Positions 46,010 to 57,354 of a stretch of DNA of 64,000 bases are shown in pieces (the stretch's first letter is position 1; each line of letters starts with the position of its first letter). The stretch spans positions 248,001 to 312,000 of the forward strand of contig NZ_VOBI01000002.1 of NCBI RefSeq assembly GCF_008369325.1, in the 5' to 3' direction. Position numbers and translations under genes: made by a program. This DNA is from Pseudomonas sp. ANT_H12B. GTDB taxonomy: Bacteria > Pseudomonadota > Gammaproteobacteria > Pseudomonadales > Pseudomonadaceae. The notes beneath the pieces were generated by a model. That model did not search any database. It was not told where the DNA came from and worked only from the letters and a program-made list of their open reading frames with translations.

Positions 46010-46198
46010 CCCGTACGGGAGCCCTTAATTTATGTCTTTCCACTAACATCCCGCCTCACTTTCGCCTTTAATCTTTCCTTAACTCACCGCTTTCAAACTC
46101 TTTGATCGTATTTCTCGATATTTCAAAGCGAAATTTTCCGCTTTAACTCGATAGATAAGTCGATAGTCTTGGTTCGCAGTTCTCACAGGATTTGGGCA

Positions 46199-46750
46199 AT
46201 GCAGCTACGTAACTCTTCTTCCCGCTACGGTTGGGTCAGCATCTTCATGCACTGGGGTGTGGCGCTGGTGGTTTTCGGTCTGTTTGCGTTGGGCTTGTGG
46301 ATGGTCGGTCTCGACTACTACAGCGTCTGGCGCAAAGACGCGCCCGACTTGCACAAGAGCATTGGCCTGGTGTTGTTAGCCGTCATGGTCCTACGGGTGC
46401 TGTGGCGGTTCATCAGCCCGCCGCCGCCAGTACTGGAAAGCTATAACCGCACGACGCGCATTGGCGCCAAGTTCGGTCACTCGTTCCTGTATCTCAGTCT
46501 GTTCGCTGTGATGATTACCGGTTACCTGATTTCCACCGCAGACGGTGTCGGGATACCGGTGTTTGGCCTGTTTGAAGTTCCTGCGCTGGTTTCCGGACTA
46601 CCGGATCAGGCAGATACAGCCGGTGTGATTCATTTTTACCTGGCCTGGGCGCTGGTAATTTTTTCCGGTCTCCATGCGTTGGCAGCACTGAAACACCATT
46701 TTATTGATCGTGATGCGACCCTGACGCGAATGCTGGGACGCAAAGCCTGA
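46199..46750 (+). CDS. Cytochrome b561 family protein
   Basis: A 183-residue four-helix membrane protein that binds two b-type hemes and moves electrons from quinol or a periplasmic partner. Likely heme ligands lie in [12 protein letters not shown] near residue 17, [16 protein letters not shown] near 52, and [16 protein letters not shown] near 160. The ATG at 46199 gives the normal family N-terminus. The downstream YceI-type gene starts 32 bases after its stop; a b561-yceI pair is common, and YceI proteins often bind isoprenoids such as quinones. Confidence 0.92.
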   Translation: MQLRNSSSRYGWVSIFMHWGVALVVFGLFALGLWMVGLDYYSVWRKDAPDLHKSIGLVLLAVMVLRVLWRFISPPPPVLESYNRTTRIGAKFGHSFLYLSLFAVMITGYLISTADGVGIPVFGLFEVPALVSGLPDQADTAGVIHFYLAWALVIFSGLHALAALKHHFIDRDATLTRMLGRKA

Positions 46751-46782
46751 TGTTCAACCTCGACTCCAAAGGAATAGAAAAT

Positions 46783-47376
46783 ATGTTGAAAAAGACCCTC
46801 GCCGCTCTGGCAATCGGTTCTGCCCTGCTGTCCGCCAACGTGACGGCAGCTGACTACGTTGTCGACAAGGAAGGCCAGCACGCCTTCGTTGACTTCAAGA
46901 TCAGCCACCTGGGCTACAGCTTCATCACCGGTACCTTCAAGGACATCGACGGCAAGTTCAGCTTCGACGCTGCCAAGCCTGAAGCCAGCAAGATCGAGTT
47001 CAACGTGAACACCGCCAGCGTGTTCACCAACCATGCAGAGCGCGACAAGCACATTGCCAGCGGTGATTTCCTGAACGCGAGCAAATTCGCTAAAGCCACG
47101 TTCGTGTCCACCAGCGTCAAATCCACCGGCAAAAACGCCGCTGGCAAGGATACTGCGGACGTGACCGGTGACCTGACCCTGCTGGGCGTGACCAAGCCAG
47201 TCGTGGTCAAGGCCACTTTCCTGGGTGAAGGCAAGGATCCATGGGGCGGCTACCGTGCCGGCTTCGAAGGCACCACCAGCATCAAGCGTTCCGATTTCGG
47301 CAAGCAGAAAGACTTGGGCCCATCGTCCGACGCGGTCGAGTTGTACGTGACGTTTGAAGGTGTCAAAGCGAAGTAA
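46783..47376 (+). CDS. YceI family periplasmic lipid-binding protein
   Basis: A 197-residue protein with a signal peptide ([17 protein letters not shown], cleavage after TAA-D near residue 24) and a lipocalin-like YceI beta-barrel. Conserved features are [38 protein letters not shown] and [14 protein letters not shown]. The P. aeruginosa orthologue PA0423 has been described as a secreted protease (PasP); I see no protease motif, so that activity is not asserted. The start at 46783 has AAAGGA upstream; the ATG overlapping the b561 stop gives no signal peptide. Confidence 0.92.
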   Translation: MLKKTLAALAIGSALLSANVTAADYVVDKEGQHAFVDFKISHLGYSFITGTFKDIDGKFSFDAAKPEASKIEFNVNTASVFTNHAERDKHIASGDFLNASKFAKATFVSTSVKSTGKNAAGKDTADVTGDLTLLGVTKPVVVKATFLGEGKDPWGGYRAGFEGTTSIKRSDFGKQKDLGPSSDAVELYVTFEGVKAK

Positions 47377-47391
47377 CTTTCGTGCCTGACA

Positions 47392-47430
47392 CAAAAACGC
47401 CCCCGATCTCGCGATCGGGGGCGTTTTTTA
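47392..47430. terminator. Bidirectional terminator between yceI-type gene and rhlE
   Basis: AAAAACGCCCCCGATC, then TCGC, then GATCGGGGGCGTTTTTT: a near-perfect GC-rich stem with U-runs on both strands, placed between two convergent genes. Confidence 0.92.
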
Positions 47431-47442
47431 TGGTGCGATAAA

Positions 47443-49332
47443 TCAGCGGTTGCGGGTCAGCAACGCTGGTTTTTCACCACGCGGACGGCCTGGCAGCTGA
47501 TCAAGTTGCTCAGGTGTCGGGAAGCGATCGCTTTTCGACTCCTTGTGAATGATCTTCGGTGCCGGACCGCGCGGGTTCTGCACGGCCGGTTCCGAACGCG
47601 GCTGGTCGTCGGTACGGGCCGGGCGGCGATTGCGGGACTCTTCGCGACGGGCCTGACCGTCACGTGGAGCACCGTTGCGTGGGCCGCTGCGCTTGGCCGG
47701 CGGAGTGCCGGTGGTGGCGCCATCGCTGCTGCGCGGGCCGCTTTGACGACCCTGAGGCTTGCCGCCGCCGGTGCGCGGAGCACCTGCACCTGCGCCAGCT
47801 GCGGCGCCTTGTGCCGGAGCACCCGGACGGCGACCACGGCCCTGAGCCGGTTTGGCTTGAGGAACGTAGTCGACGCGGTTACCGAAGTTATCGATGTCGT
47901 CGTCCAGGAACTCGTCCGGAGCACGGTCTGCAGCAGCGGCGCGTGGCGCTGGACGTTGTTGCTCGCGAGCCGGAGTGCCTTCGCGTGGCTTGTGTTCACG
48001 CGCCGGGCGATCACCGCGGCCAGTGGCAGCAGGTTTTTCCTTGCCGCCCTTGTCCTTGCCTTTGTCTTTACGACCGCCGCCACCGCCAGTGCCGTTCGGG
48101 CCGTCACCGCGCGGGCCACGTGGGTTGCGCGGGTTACGCACATCCGGACGCTCGCGAACTTCAGGTTTCTCAGCTTCTACAGCGCTGGAGTCGAAGCCCA
48201 TCAGGTCGCCGTCGGCAATCTTCTGCTTGGTCATGCGCTCGATGCTTTTCAGCAGCTTTTCTTCGTCCGGGGCAACCAGCGAAATCGCCTCGCCCGAGCG
48301 ACCGGCACGGCCAGTACGGCCGATACGGTGCACGTAGTCTTCGTCGACGTTGGGCAGTTCGAAGTTGACCACGTGTGGCAACTGATCGATGTCGAGGCCG
48401 CGAGCGGCGATGTCGGTCGCAACCAGGATGCGCACTTCACCGGCCTTGAAGTCGGCCAGGGCTTTGGTGCGAGCGTTCTGGCTCTTGTTACCGTGGATGG
48501 CGACGGCGCTCAGGCCGTGTTTGTCCAGGTACTCGGCCAGGCGGTTGGCGCCGTGTTTGGTGCGGGTGAACACCAGAACCTGTTCCCAGGCGCCGGCGGT
48601 AATCAAGTGGGCCAGCAAGGAACGCTTGTGGCTGGCAGCCAGGCGGAACACGCGCTGTTCGATACGCTCGACCGTGGTGTTCGGCGGCGTGACTTCGATG
48701 CGTTCCGGGTTGTGCAGCAGCTTGCCGGCGAGGTCGGTGATGTCTTTGGAGAAGGTCGCCGAGAACAGCAGGTTCTGGCGTTTGCTCGGCAGACGGGCGA
48801 GGACCTTTTTCACGTCATGGACGAAGCCCATGTCGAGCATGCGGTCGGCTTCGTCCAGCACGAGGATTTCCACGTGGGACAAATCGACGCTGCCTTGGCC
48901 GGCGAGGTCGAGCAGGCGGCCGGGGCAGGCCACCAGCACGTCAACACCGCGGGACATGGCCTGAACCTGTGGGTTCATGCCGACGCCGCCGAAGATGCAG
49001 GCGCTGACGAACTTCAGGTCACGGGCATAGACCTTGAAGCTTTCATGCACCTGGGCCGCGAGTTCGCGGGTAGGGGTCAGGACCAGTACACGCGGTTGGC
49101 GCGGGCCGTGACGCTGGGATTTGTCCGGGTGACCGCCCGGAAACAACCGCTCCAGAATCGGAAGGGCGAAGCCGCCGGTTTTACCAGTACCTGTCTGTGC
49201 CGCGACCATCAGGTCGCGACCTTGCAACACGGCGGGAATAGCCCGCTGTTGCACCGGAGTAGGCTCGGTATAGCCCGCTGCCTCGATGGCGCGGACTAAA
49301 GCCTCGGAGAGACCGAGGGAAGCAAAGGACAT
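47443..49332 (-). CDS. rhlE: DEAD-box RNA helicase RhlE with long basic tail
   Basis: A 629-residue ATP-dependent RNA helicase involved in RNA unwinding and turnover. The core has all the motifs: Q motif (GYTEPTPVQ), Walker [12 protein letters not shown] near residue 48, [39 protein letters not shown] and [13 protein letters not shown] near 343. From about residue 385 to the end it is low-complexity, rich in Arg, Gly, Pro and Lys ([20 protein letters not shown]), a flexible RNA-binding tail. In P. aeruginosa RhlE1 occupies the corresponding place. Start [17 protein letters not shown]. Confidence 0.94.
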   Translation of the reverse strand: MSFASLGLSEALVRAIEAAGYTEPTPVQQRAIPAVLQGRDLMVAAQTGTGKTGGFALPILERLFPGGHPDKSQRHGPRQPRVLVLTPTRELAAQVHESFKVYARDLKFVSACIFGGVGMNPQVQAMSRGVDVLVACPGRLLDLAGQGSVDLSHVEILVLDEADRMLDMGFVHDVKKVLARLPSKRQNLLFSATFSKDITDLAGKLLHNPERIEVTPPNTTVERIEQRVFRLAASHKRSLLAHLITAGAWEQVLVFTRTKHGANRLAEYLDKHGLSAVAIHGNKSQNARTKALADFKAGEVRILVATDIAARGLDIDQLPHVVNFELPNVDEDYVHRIGRTGRAGRSGEAISLVAPDEEKLLKSIERMTKQKIADGDLMGFDSSAVEAEKPEVRERPDVRNPRNPRGPRGDGPNGTGGGGGRKDKGKDKGGKEKPAATGRGDRPAREHKPREGTPAREQQRPAPRAAAADRAPDEFLDDDIDNFGNRVDYVPQAKPAQGRGRRPGAPAQGAAAGAGAGAPRTGGGKPQGRQSGPRSSDGATTGTPPAKRSGPRNGAPRDGQARREESRNRRPARTDDQPRSEPAVQNPRGPAPKIIHKESKSDRFPTPEQLDQLPGRPRGEKPALLTRNR

Positions 49333-49555
49333 GAGTAATCCTGTTTTAGTTAGGGCTTGGCCCAATGGGAGTCTTGCCTGGCGCGAATGGCGTTTAAGAA
49401 GAACGCAATCCCGTCCGGTCCTGCTGGGTTTCGAAGGCTCGCCTGGAGCGCTCGCGCGGGCTGAAAAGCTGCGCTGTAGCGGGGTCGAGATGCCTTGAAC
49501 GATTCCGAGCGTCCGGGCGTGAGCCTGGCGGGAAGGCCGGAGTATAACAGAGCAA

Positions 49556-50371
49556 TCACCGCGCGCCGCTTTCCTGCTGCTCAACGGTTTTTTCGGCGGC
49601 CGCCGTGGCTGTTGCGGTCTTCGCGCCGATCGCCGGGTTGGCGCCATAACGGGCGCTCAGTTCAGCGTAAGCGGGCTCACGCTTGAAGCGCTTGAGCTCG
49701 GCGCCAAAGCGCTGCACCAACAAGTCCATGCCGGCATTGCGACGCACCGCCAGAAACTGGCTCTGTTGGCTGATGACGGTCGGGTTTTGGGTGATCTTGT
49801 CGCGGACGTTCAATTCGTCGAGCAAGTGCTGCCCCACCCGGCGATCAGTGATCAGCAGATCGATTCGTCCACGGACCAGCTTGCCGAAGTTGGCTTCATG
49901 ACTCGGTGCCGGTTCGCGAATGAATAGGGTCGATTCGCTAAAGTCCTCGCTATACAGGTAGCCCGGCGAGGTGCCGATGGTCAGGCCGCGCAGTTCGTTG
50001 AGGGTGCGGAACGGGTGGGGATGCTCGTTGGCGTAGAACATCACGAACTCGACTTCCGAGAGCGGCTCGCCGGGGTAAAGCAAGGTCGCGTCGCGCTCAT
50101 CGCTGTGGAAGATGTCGAGCGCGCCGTCCGCCTGTCCTTGCTCAAGCATCGACAGGCAGCGTTTCCAAGGCAGGAACTGCCATTCCACTTCGATACCCAG
50201 GCGCTTGAAGACAATTGCGGTGGTTTCGTAGTCCAGTCCCAAGGCTTTGCCGTTTTCTTCATACACGTACGGCGCCCACGGTTCGGTGACAATGCGCAGC
50301 TTCTCGCCCCGAGCGGCAAAGCTCAGGCAAGTAAAAAGAAACACGGTCAGTAATTGCGCGATCAAAGGCAT
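49556..50371 (-). CDS. Periplasmic solute-binding protein, type 2 (amino-acid type)
   Basis: A 271-residue SBP_bac_3-like protein with a signal peptide ([19 protein letters not shown]) and the fold [20 protein letters not shown] near residue 25, [20 protein letters not shown] near 61 and [18 protein letters not shown] near 125. Its C-terminal 25 residues are an Ala/Thr/Glu-rich extension. No transporter genes adjoin, so this is an orphan binding protein; the ligand is unknown. Confidence 0.85.
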   Translation of the reverse strand: MPLIAQLLTVFLFTCLSFAARGEKLRIVTEPWAPYVYEENGKALGLDYETTAIVFKRLGIEVEWQFLPWKRCLSMLEQGQADGALDIFHSDERDATLLYPGEPLSEVEFVMFYANEHPHPFRTLNELRGLTIGTSPGYLYSEDFSESTLFIREPAPSHEANFGKLVRGRIDLLITDRRVGQHLLDELNVRDKITQNPTVISQQSQFLAVRRNAGMDLLVQRFGAELKRFKREPAYAELSARYGANPAIGAKTATATAAAEKTVEQQESGAR

Positions 50372-50462
50372 GGGTTGAGATTACGACGAGAAACCGGAAA
50401 GAGCCAGAAACGGGATCCAGAAGCTCTAACTCAGTGTGTTGCTACACAATAACAGTGCGTTA

Positions 50463-50557
50463 AAAGCAAAAGATCGCCGCCTCCGACAGCTCCTGCAAAG
50501 GTCCGTATTCCCCTGCAGGAGCTGCCGAAGGCGGCGATCTTTTGATCTTGCTTTAAC
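50463..50557. repeat. Long inverted repeat, AAAAGATCGCC family
   Basis: GCAAAAGATCGCCGCCTCCG(ACAGCTCCTGCA) and (TGCAGGAGCTGCCG)AAGGCGGCGATCTTTTGATC face each other around a loop of about 20 bases, between the solute-binding gene and metF. A related element is at 58833-58912. It differs from both the REP and the GATCGTTCCCA families and would fold into a hairpin with roughly 30 pairs. Confidence 0.85.
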
Positions 50558-50562
50558 GACTT

Positions 50563-51408
50563 TTAGCGCGGCAACTTCAGGTTGTTCCACACCGCCAGGC
50601 TCGCTTCGGCCTGGTTCAATGTGTAGAAGTGCAGCCCTGGAGCGCCACCTTGCAGCAGGCGATCGCACATCTCGGTGATGACTTGCTCACCAAAGCCTTG
50701 AATGCTCTGGGTGTCGTCGCCGTAGGCTTCCAGCTGCTTGCGGATCCAGCGCGGGATTTCCGCGCCGCAAGCATCGGAGAAACGCGCCAGCTTGCTGTAG
50801 TTGGTGATCGGCATGATCCCCGGCACGATCGGGATATTCACGCCCATCGCCCGTACACGCTCGACGAAGTAGAAGTAGCTGTCGGCGTTGAAGAAGTACT
50901 GGGTGATCGCACTGTCGGCGCCAGCATTGGCCTTGCGCACGAAGTTGGTCAGATCGTCTTCGAAATTGCGCGCCTGCGGATGCATTTCCGGGTAGGCGGC
51001 GACTTCGATGTGGAAATGATCGCCGGTCTCTTCACGAATGAATTCAACCAGGTCATTGGCGTGGCGCATTTCGCCACTGGCCATGCCCATGCCTGAGGGC
51101 AGGTCACCGCGCAGAGCAACGATGCGCGTGATGCCGGCTGCCTTGTATTGAGCCAGCAAGCCGCGCAGGTCGGCCTTGCTGTCGCCAACGCAAGACAAAT
51201 GCGGTGCGGCAGGGACTTTGACTTCGCTTTCGAGCTGCAACACGGTGTTGAGGGTGCGATCACGGGTCGAACCGCCAGCGCCATAGGTGCAGGAGAAGAA
51301 ATCGGGGTTGTACGTAGCCAGCTGACGAGCAGTGGCGAGCAGCTTTTCATGCCCAGCGTCGGTCTTCGTAGGGAAGAACTCGAAGCTGTAGCGACGGTCT
51401 TGGGACAT
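50563..51408 (-). CDS. metF: Methylenetetrahydrofolate reductase
   Basis: MetF reduces 5,10-methylene-THF to 5-methyl-THF with FAD, supplying the methyl group for methionine. The 281-residue TIM-barrel protein begins RRYSFEFFPTKTDAGHEKLL and shows FFSCTYGAGGSTRDRTLNTV, HLSCVGDSKADL, LRGDLPSGMGMASGEM and ITQYFFNADSYFYFVERVRA. The ATG at 51408 is 7 bases after an AAGGA site; the ATG at 51414 lies too close to it. It is downstream of ahcY in the same orientation, so it is probably under the same riboswitch. Confidence 0.97.
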   Translation of the reverse strand: MSQDRRYSFEFFPTKTDAGHEKLLATARQLATYNPDFFSCTYGAGGSTRDRTLNTVLQLESEVKVPAAPHLSCVGDSKADLRGLLAQYKAAGITRIVALRGDLPSGMGMASGEMRHANDLVEFIREETGDHFHIEVAAYPEMHPQARNFEDDLTNFVRKANAGADSAITQYFFNADSYFYFVERVRAMGVNIPIVPGIMPITNYSKLARFSDACGAEIPRWIRKQLEAYGDDTQSIQGFGEQVITEMCDRLLQGGAPGLHFYTLNQAEASLAVWNNLKLPR

Positions 51409-51470
51409 GGTCATATCCTTGGAAACACGTAAGCCTGGAAGGCTTGCATATGCCAATGTAGAGCGGGCTT

Positions 51471-51559
51471 TTGTGGAGGCCAGGCTTGCCCGCGATGCTG
51501 ACACCCTGGTGCTTCAGGAGCACTGAGGTGATGCTATCGCAGGCAAGCCAACTCCCACA
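51471..51559. repeat. REP pair between ahcY and metF
   Basis: Opposed imperfect arms TTGTGGAGGCCAGGCTTGCC(CGCGATG) and (ATGC)TATCGCAGGCAAGCCAACTC(CCACAA) lie in the ahcY-metF gap, inside the presumed operon. Confidence 0.8.
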
Positions 51560-51562
51560 AAA

Positions 51563-51587
51563 GCTCGCTCCCACAGAGGGAGCGAGC
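51563..51587 (-). repeat. Perfect 10-base-pair hairpin after ahcY
   Basis: GCTCGCTCCC-ACAGA-GGGAGCGAGC lies 12 bases beyond the ahcY stop codon. The stem is perfect, but no U-run follows on the minus strand, so it is more likely a transcript-stabilising or attenuating hairpin (or REP fragment) than a strong terminator. Confidence 0.6.
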
Positions 51588-51598
51588 AGCAGGGCGAA

Positions 51599-53212
<1,614 letters not shown>

Positions 53213-53332
53213 AGCGTTTCTGTTGATCAATGTCTGAACGGCAATCGAGACCATAGTCGATGCTTAATAGAGCTCTAGGTCGGGCTCTGCCATGATGCCC
53301 ACCATCATTCAGCAAGACGCTCAGGAGTGAAT

Positions 53333-53737
53333 ATGAATTTCCACACCCGCAAATGGGTAAAACCCGAAGACCTCAACCCTAACGGCACGCTGTTCGGCGG
53401 CAGCCTGTTGCGCTGGCTCGACGAAGAAGCGGCGATCTACGCCATCGTCCAGCTGGGCAACCAGCGTGTGGTCACCAAGTACATTTCCGAAATCAATTTC
53501 GTCAGCGCCTCGCGCCAGGGCGACATCATCGAACTGGGCATTACCGCCACCGAGTTCGGTCGCACCTCGATCACCCTCAAGTGTGAAGTGCGTAACAAGA
53601 TCACCCGCAAGAGCATCCTGACGGTGGACAAGATTGTCTTCGTCAATCTGGGTGAAGACGGCTTGCCCGCGCCACACGGCCAGACCGAGATCAAGTACGT
53701 CAAAGACCAGTTCAAGGATGACGGCATCAGCGAATAA
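53333..53737 (+). CDS. Acyl-CoA thioesterase, hotdog fold
   Basis: A 134-residue YciA/BACH-like thioesterase. The conserved catalytic region NPNGTLFGGSLLRWLDEEAA (residues about 15-34) carries the Asn and Asp/Glu expected in this subgroup, followed by VVTKYISEINFVSASRQGDI. It would hydrolyse acyl-CoA to free acid and CoA; chain preference is not predictable. AGGAG stands 5 bases before the ATG at 53333. Single gene, followed by a long inverted repeat. Confidence 0.9.
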   Translation: MNFHTRKWVKPEDLNPNGTLFGGSLLRWLDEEAAIYAIVQLGNQRVVTKYISEINFVSASRQGDIIELGITATEFGRTSITLKCEVRNKITRKSILTVDKIVFVNLGEDGLPAPHGQTEIKYVKDQFKDDGISE

Positions 53738-53747
53738 ATGCGGATGT

Positions 53748-53857
53748 AATGATCGTTCCCACGCGCAGCAAAGGAATTCAGCCCCGCACGCTCTGCGTCC
53801 CAAGAGCGATTGCGGCGCGTCCATTGAGGCATTCCCACGCAGAGCATGGGAATGATC
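53748..53857. repeat. Long inverted repeat, GATCGTTCCCA family
   Basis: AATGATCGTTCCCACGC at the left and GCATGGGAATGATC at the right pair imperfectly, with CACGCTCTGCG and GGCGCGTCC inside. It is a diverged copy of the element at 1628-1743 and is also located just after a single gene. Confidence 0.8.
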
Positions 53858-53929
53858 TGTTGAAGGCAGTGAACAGCTCCGAACCGCGCGTGTCGTACCT
53901 ACATGACATGCCACCGGTTCCGGAGCTTT

Positions 53930-54817
53930 ATGGACGCCAAGAAAGAAGGCAAGACCCCAAACCTGTCGTCGGAAGAACGGCACGAGGTCGACAAGAACCA
54001 GCCTCCGCGCGCCGCGGTGCTGCACGAAATCATCCGCACCCAGGGCGATCTGGAGCTGGAACGCAGCGTCGCCGCGCTGTGGTGGTCGGCGCTGGCCGCC
54101 GGCCTGACCATGGGCCTGTCGCTGATGGCCATGGGGCTGCTCAATTCCCGTCTGCCAGACGGCGAAGGCTTCAAGGTGATCGCCAGTTTCGGTTACTGCG
54201 CCGGGTTCCTTGCGGTCATTCTCGCCCGTCAGCAATTGTTCACCGAGAACACCCTGACGGCGGTGCTGCCGATCATGACCAAACCCACACTGAACAATTT
54301 CGGTCGGTTGCTACGCCTGTGGTCGGTGGTGCTGGTGGGCAACCTGTGCGGCACGTTGCTGGTGGCGTATGTGATGCTGTATCTGCCGATTTTCGACAGC
54401 AAGACCGACCTGGCCTTCCTCGATATCGGGCGCAAGATCATGGAGAACGACGCCAGCCAGATGTTCGCCAAAGGCATTGTGTCGGGCTGGATGATTGCCA
54501 CCATGGTCTGGATGATCCCGTCCATGGAAAGCGCCAAGATGTGGATCATCATCTTGATCACCTACCTCATGGCGCTGGGGGATTTCACCCACATCGTGGT
54601 CGGTTCGGCGGAGGTCTCGTATCTGGTGTTTGCCGGCCAACTGCCGTGGAAGGATTTCTGGCTGGTGTTTGCCGGGCCGACGCTGGCGGGGAACATCATC
54701 GGCGGCAGCTTCATCTTCGCGCTGATCAGTCATGCGCAGATTCGCAGTGAGAGCGGCCCGCCGAAAAAATCTGCGGATCAGACCAAGGAGCCCGACCCGC
54801 AGAAAAGCAAAAAATAA
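53930..54817 (+). CDS. Formate/nitrite transporter (FNT) family membrane protein, YfdC-like
   Basis: A 295-residue protein with a hydrophilic N-terminal region of about 45 residues and six hydrophobic helices, similar in layout to E. coli YfdC of the FNT channel family. LWWSALAAGLTMGLSLMAMG is the first helix, GNLCGTLLVAYVMLYLPIF the third; the last ends GPTLAGNIIGGSFIFALISH. FNT proteins pass small monovalent anions; substrate unknown here. The C-terminus is a Lys/Pro-rich tail. It ends exactly next to the stop of the convergent antiporter gene. Confidence 0.85.
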   Translation: MDAKKEGKTPNLSSEERHEVDKNQPPRAAVLHEIIRTQGDLELERSVAALWWSALAAGLTMGLSLMAMGLLNSRLPDGEGFKVIASFGYCAGFLAVILARQQLFTENTLTAVLPIMTKPTLNNFGRLLRLWSVVLVGNLCGTLLVAYVMLYLPIFDSKTDLAFLDIGRKIMENDASQMFAKGIVSGWMIATMVWMIPSMESAKMWIIILITYLMALGDFTHIVVGSAEVSYLVFAGQLPWKDFWLVFAGPTLAGNIIGGSFIFALISHAQIRSESGPPKKSADQTKEPDPQKSKK

Positions 54818-56083
54818 TCAGTGATGCTCGGCCTGTGCCGCTGGCGCAGGCTCATCACGGGTCACGTGCTTGACCAGTTTGCCGATGCTCAACCCCTGCA
54901 ACAGGATCGACGACAGCACCACGATATACGTGATGCTCAGCAGCAAGTCACGCTCCGGGCCCAGCGGCAGGGCCAAGGCCAGCGCCACCGAAACACCGCC
55001 ACGCAAACCACCCCAGGTCAGGATCCGGATCGTCCCGCGCGGGACCGTGCGCCAGCGCCGCAACAGGACGATGGCCGGCGCTACCGTGAGCAGCCGTGAC
55101 AGCAGAATCGCCATCGCCAGCAAACTCGCAGCCAACACGTGCAACCAGTTGAAGGGCAGCAGCAACAGCTCCATGCCGATCAGGGCGAACAGCAGTGCGT
55201 TGAGCATGTCGTCGAGCAGTTCCCAGAAACCGTCCAGGTACTTGCGGGTCATGTCGTTCATCGCCAGGTTACGGCCCAGATTGCCGATGATCAGACCGGC
55301 AACCACCATCGCGATCGGCGCAGAAACGTGCAGTTCCGAAGCCATGGCCGAGCCGCCGATCACCAGCGCGAGGGTCAGCATGACCTCGATCTGATGCTGC
55401 TCGATGCTCTTGATCATCAGGTACACCAGATAACCGATCAGCCCACCAAACAGCACACCGCCAATCGCCTCGTGGGCAAACAGCAGGGCGGTGGCGCCAA
55501 CGGTTGGGGTTTCGCCCAGTTGAGCGATGCCCAGCAACACGGTGAACACCACTACCGCAGTGCCGTCGTTGAACAGCGACTCGCCGACGATGGTGGTTTT
55601 CAGTGGTTTGGACGCATTGGCCGTTCGCAATACACCGAGCACCGCGATCGGGTCGGTCGGGGAAATCAGTGCGCCGAACAACAGGCAGTAGAGGAAGCTC
55701 ACGTGCCAGCCGAACAGGGCAAAAATGTAATAGGCGAGGCTGCCGATCACGGCGGTGGCGATCAACACGCCGAAAGTCGCCAGCAAACCGATGGGCCAGC
55801 GGTAGCTGCGCAGGTCATTCAGGTTGACGTGCAGGGCGCCGGCGAACAGCAGGAAGGACAGCATCCAGTTCATCAGCAGATCGCCGAAGTCGATCTGGCC
55901 GATCAGCTGTTGCACGTGTTCTTCGAGGCCGGGGTAGCCGAGGAAGCTCAGACCTTGCAGTAACAGGGAGAACATCAGCGCGGTGACCATGACACCGATG
56001 GTCGGGGGCAGGCCGATGAACCGGAAATTCACGTAGGTGAGGAGTGTGGTGAGGCAGATAAACGCAGCGACAAGTTCGAGCAT
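54818..56083 (-). CDS. CPA1 family sodium/proton antiporter
   Basis: A 421-residue polytopic protein with about 12 hydrophobic segments. The family signatures include GALISPTDPIAVLGVLR near residue 137 and the paired residues of the ion site in GESLFNDGTAVVVFTVLLG near residue 168 (Asn-Asp). It exchanges Na+ or K+ for H+ across the inner membrane. The C-terminus is a short His-rich hydrophilic tail, with no large regulatory domain. Single gene, divergent from nothing close upstream. Confidence 0.92.
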   Translation of the reverse strand: MLELVAAFICLTTLLTYVNFRFIGLPPTIGVMVTALMFSLLLQGLSFLGYPGLEEHVQQLIGQIDFGDLLMNWMLSFLLFAGALHVNLNDLRSYRWPIGLLATFGVLIATAVIGSLAYYIFALFGWHVSFLYCLLFGALISPTDPIAVLGVLRTANASKPLKTTIVGESLFNDGTAVVVFTVLLGIAQLGETPTVGATALLFAHEAIGGVLFGGLIGYLVYLMIKSIEQHQIEVMLTLALVIGGSAMASELHVSAPIAMVVAGLIIGNLGRNLAMNDMTRKYLDGFWELLDDMLNALLFALIGMELLLLPFNWLHVLAASLLAMAILLSRLLTVAPAIVLLRRWRTVPRGTIRILTWGGLRGGVSVALALALPLGPERDLLLSITYIVVLSSILLQGLSIGKLVKHVTRDEPAPAAQAEHH

Positions 56084-56184
56084 CCGGGGTCCTTGGATGG
56101 GAGGTGGTAAATAGAAATTGGGTATTTAGCAGGTACACCGCGTCAACTTGCTCGCGAAGGCAATGTCATGGGCGGTGCAATTAA

Positions 56185-57354
56185 TCAGCCGGACACATTG
56201 ACCGCAGCCGCGCCACGACGTTGCAGGTAAATGTAGAAAACGGCCGTCAGCACCGTCAAACCACTCACCAGCGCGCCGGTCCACGGCAAGTCCGCCAGAT
56301 CCGCACCACTGGCGACAACCAGCCCACCAATCCAGGCACCGGCCGCATTGCCGAGGTTGAATGCGCTCTGGTTCAAGGTCGAACCGAGGTTCGGCGCCTC
56401 ATGGGCCTGATCGATGATCAGCAGTTGCAGGATCGGGCATAGGGCAAACGCGAAGATCCCCCACAACACCAGCGTAATCGCCGCCGGGATCACCGAGTGG
56501 CTGGTCTGGCTGAATGCAGCCAACACGACCAGCACAGCCAACGCCATGCCCACCAGCGAAGGCAGCAAACGACTGTCAGCCAGGCGCCCGCCGAGCATAC
56601 TGCCCGCCGTCAGTCCAACGCCGAACAACAGCAACATGATCGTCACGCCATGCGGACTGACGCCGGTGATGTCTTGCAGGATGGGGGCAATGTAGGTGAA
56701 GACGCTGAACAGGCTGGTCGACGCCAGCACGCTCATGCCCAGCGCCAGCAACACGTTGACCTTGCCCAGTACTTTGAACTCGCTGGCGAGGTTGGCCTTT
56801 TCCATGGCGATGTCTTTCGGCAGCCACACCCATTGTGCGATGGCCGCAATAACACCGATCACCGACACCGCCCAGAACGTCGAGCGCCAACCGGCGTATT
56901 GCCCGAGCGCCGTGCCCAATGGCACGCCCAGCACATTGGCCAGGGTCAGGCCGGTGAACATCATCGCAATCGCCTGGGCGCGTTTGTTCGGTGCCACCAA
57001 ACTCGCGGCAACCACCGACCCGATGCCAAAGAACGCTCCGTGGCAGAGCGCCGTGACCACGCGTGCGGCCATCAGCGTGGCGTAGTTCGGCGCCAATGCG
57101 CAAAGAATGTTGCCGAGGATGAACATCAGGGTCATGCCCAGCAGCGTGGCTTTGCGCGGCATGTTGGCTGTACCGATCGCGAGGATCGGCGCACCGAACA
57201 CCACGCCCAGGGCGTAGCCGGTGATCAGCAGGCCCGCGTGGGGAATGCTCACGGCGAGGTCGCGGGCGACGTCGGGCAGCAGGCCCATGATGACGAATTC
57301 GGTAGTGCCGATGCCGAATGCGGCAACAGCGAGTGCAAGCAAGGCGAGTGGCAT
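56185..57354 (-). CDS. MFS drug/sugar efflux transporter, DHA1 (AraJ/YdhP-like)
   Basis: A 389-residue major facilitator with 12 hydrophobic helices. The N-terminal signature ALAVAAFGIGTTEFVIMGLL and motif C-like LANVLGVPLGTALGQYAGWR (near residue 131) point to the DHA1 arabinose-efflux/YdhP group. Substrate unknown. The ATG at 57354 is chosen so that the protein begins directly with helix 1; a 29-residue upstream extension is rich in Arg and unlikely to be translated. Confidence 0.9.
   Translation of the reverse strand: MPLALLALAVAAFGIGTTEFVIMGLLPDVARDLAVSIPHAGLLITGYALGVVFGAPILAIGTANMPRKATLLGMTLMFILGNILCALAPNYATLMAARVVTALCHGAFFGIGSVVAASLVAPNKRAQAIAMMFTGLTLANVLGVPLGTALGQYAGWRSTFWAVSVIGVIAAIAQWVWLPKDIAMEKANLASEFKVLGKVNVLLALGMSVLASTSLFSVFTYIAPILQDITGVSPHGVTIMLLLFGVGLTAGSMLGGRLADSRLLPSLVGMALAVLVVLAAFSQTSHSVIPAAITLVLWGIFAFALCPILQLLIIDQAHEAPNLGSTLNQSAFNLGNAAGAWIGGLVVASGADLADLPWTGALVSGLTVLTAVFYIYLQRRGAAAVNVSG

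Larger units (their letters stand above)
45609..46198. other. 590-base gene-poor stretch of the accessory patch
   Basis: In order, this holds the AT-rich upstream region of the lectin gene (to about 45720), a frameshifted copy of the amine oxidase tail (45773-45866), a decayed terminator (45886-45917), a single REP unit (45981-46009), and a repeat-rich leader before the cytochrome b561 gene (46089-46166). I see no intact coding sequence in it. Confidence 0.75.

Noticed and set aside
44682..46198. Prophage or integrative element in the lectin patch
   Set aside because: There is no integrase, transposase, tRNA target or phage gene; only two small genes and a duplicated gene end are present.
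47506..49299. A 597-codon open frame antisense to rhlE
   Set aside because: Complement of the helicase motifs and the Arg/Gly-rich tail; no recognisable domain and no ribosome-binding site.
54818..56083. Operon of the FNT protein with the antiporter
   Set aside because: The genes are convergent and end at the same position, so they cannot share a transcript.
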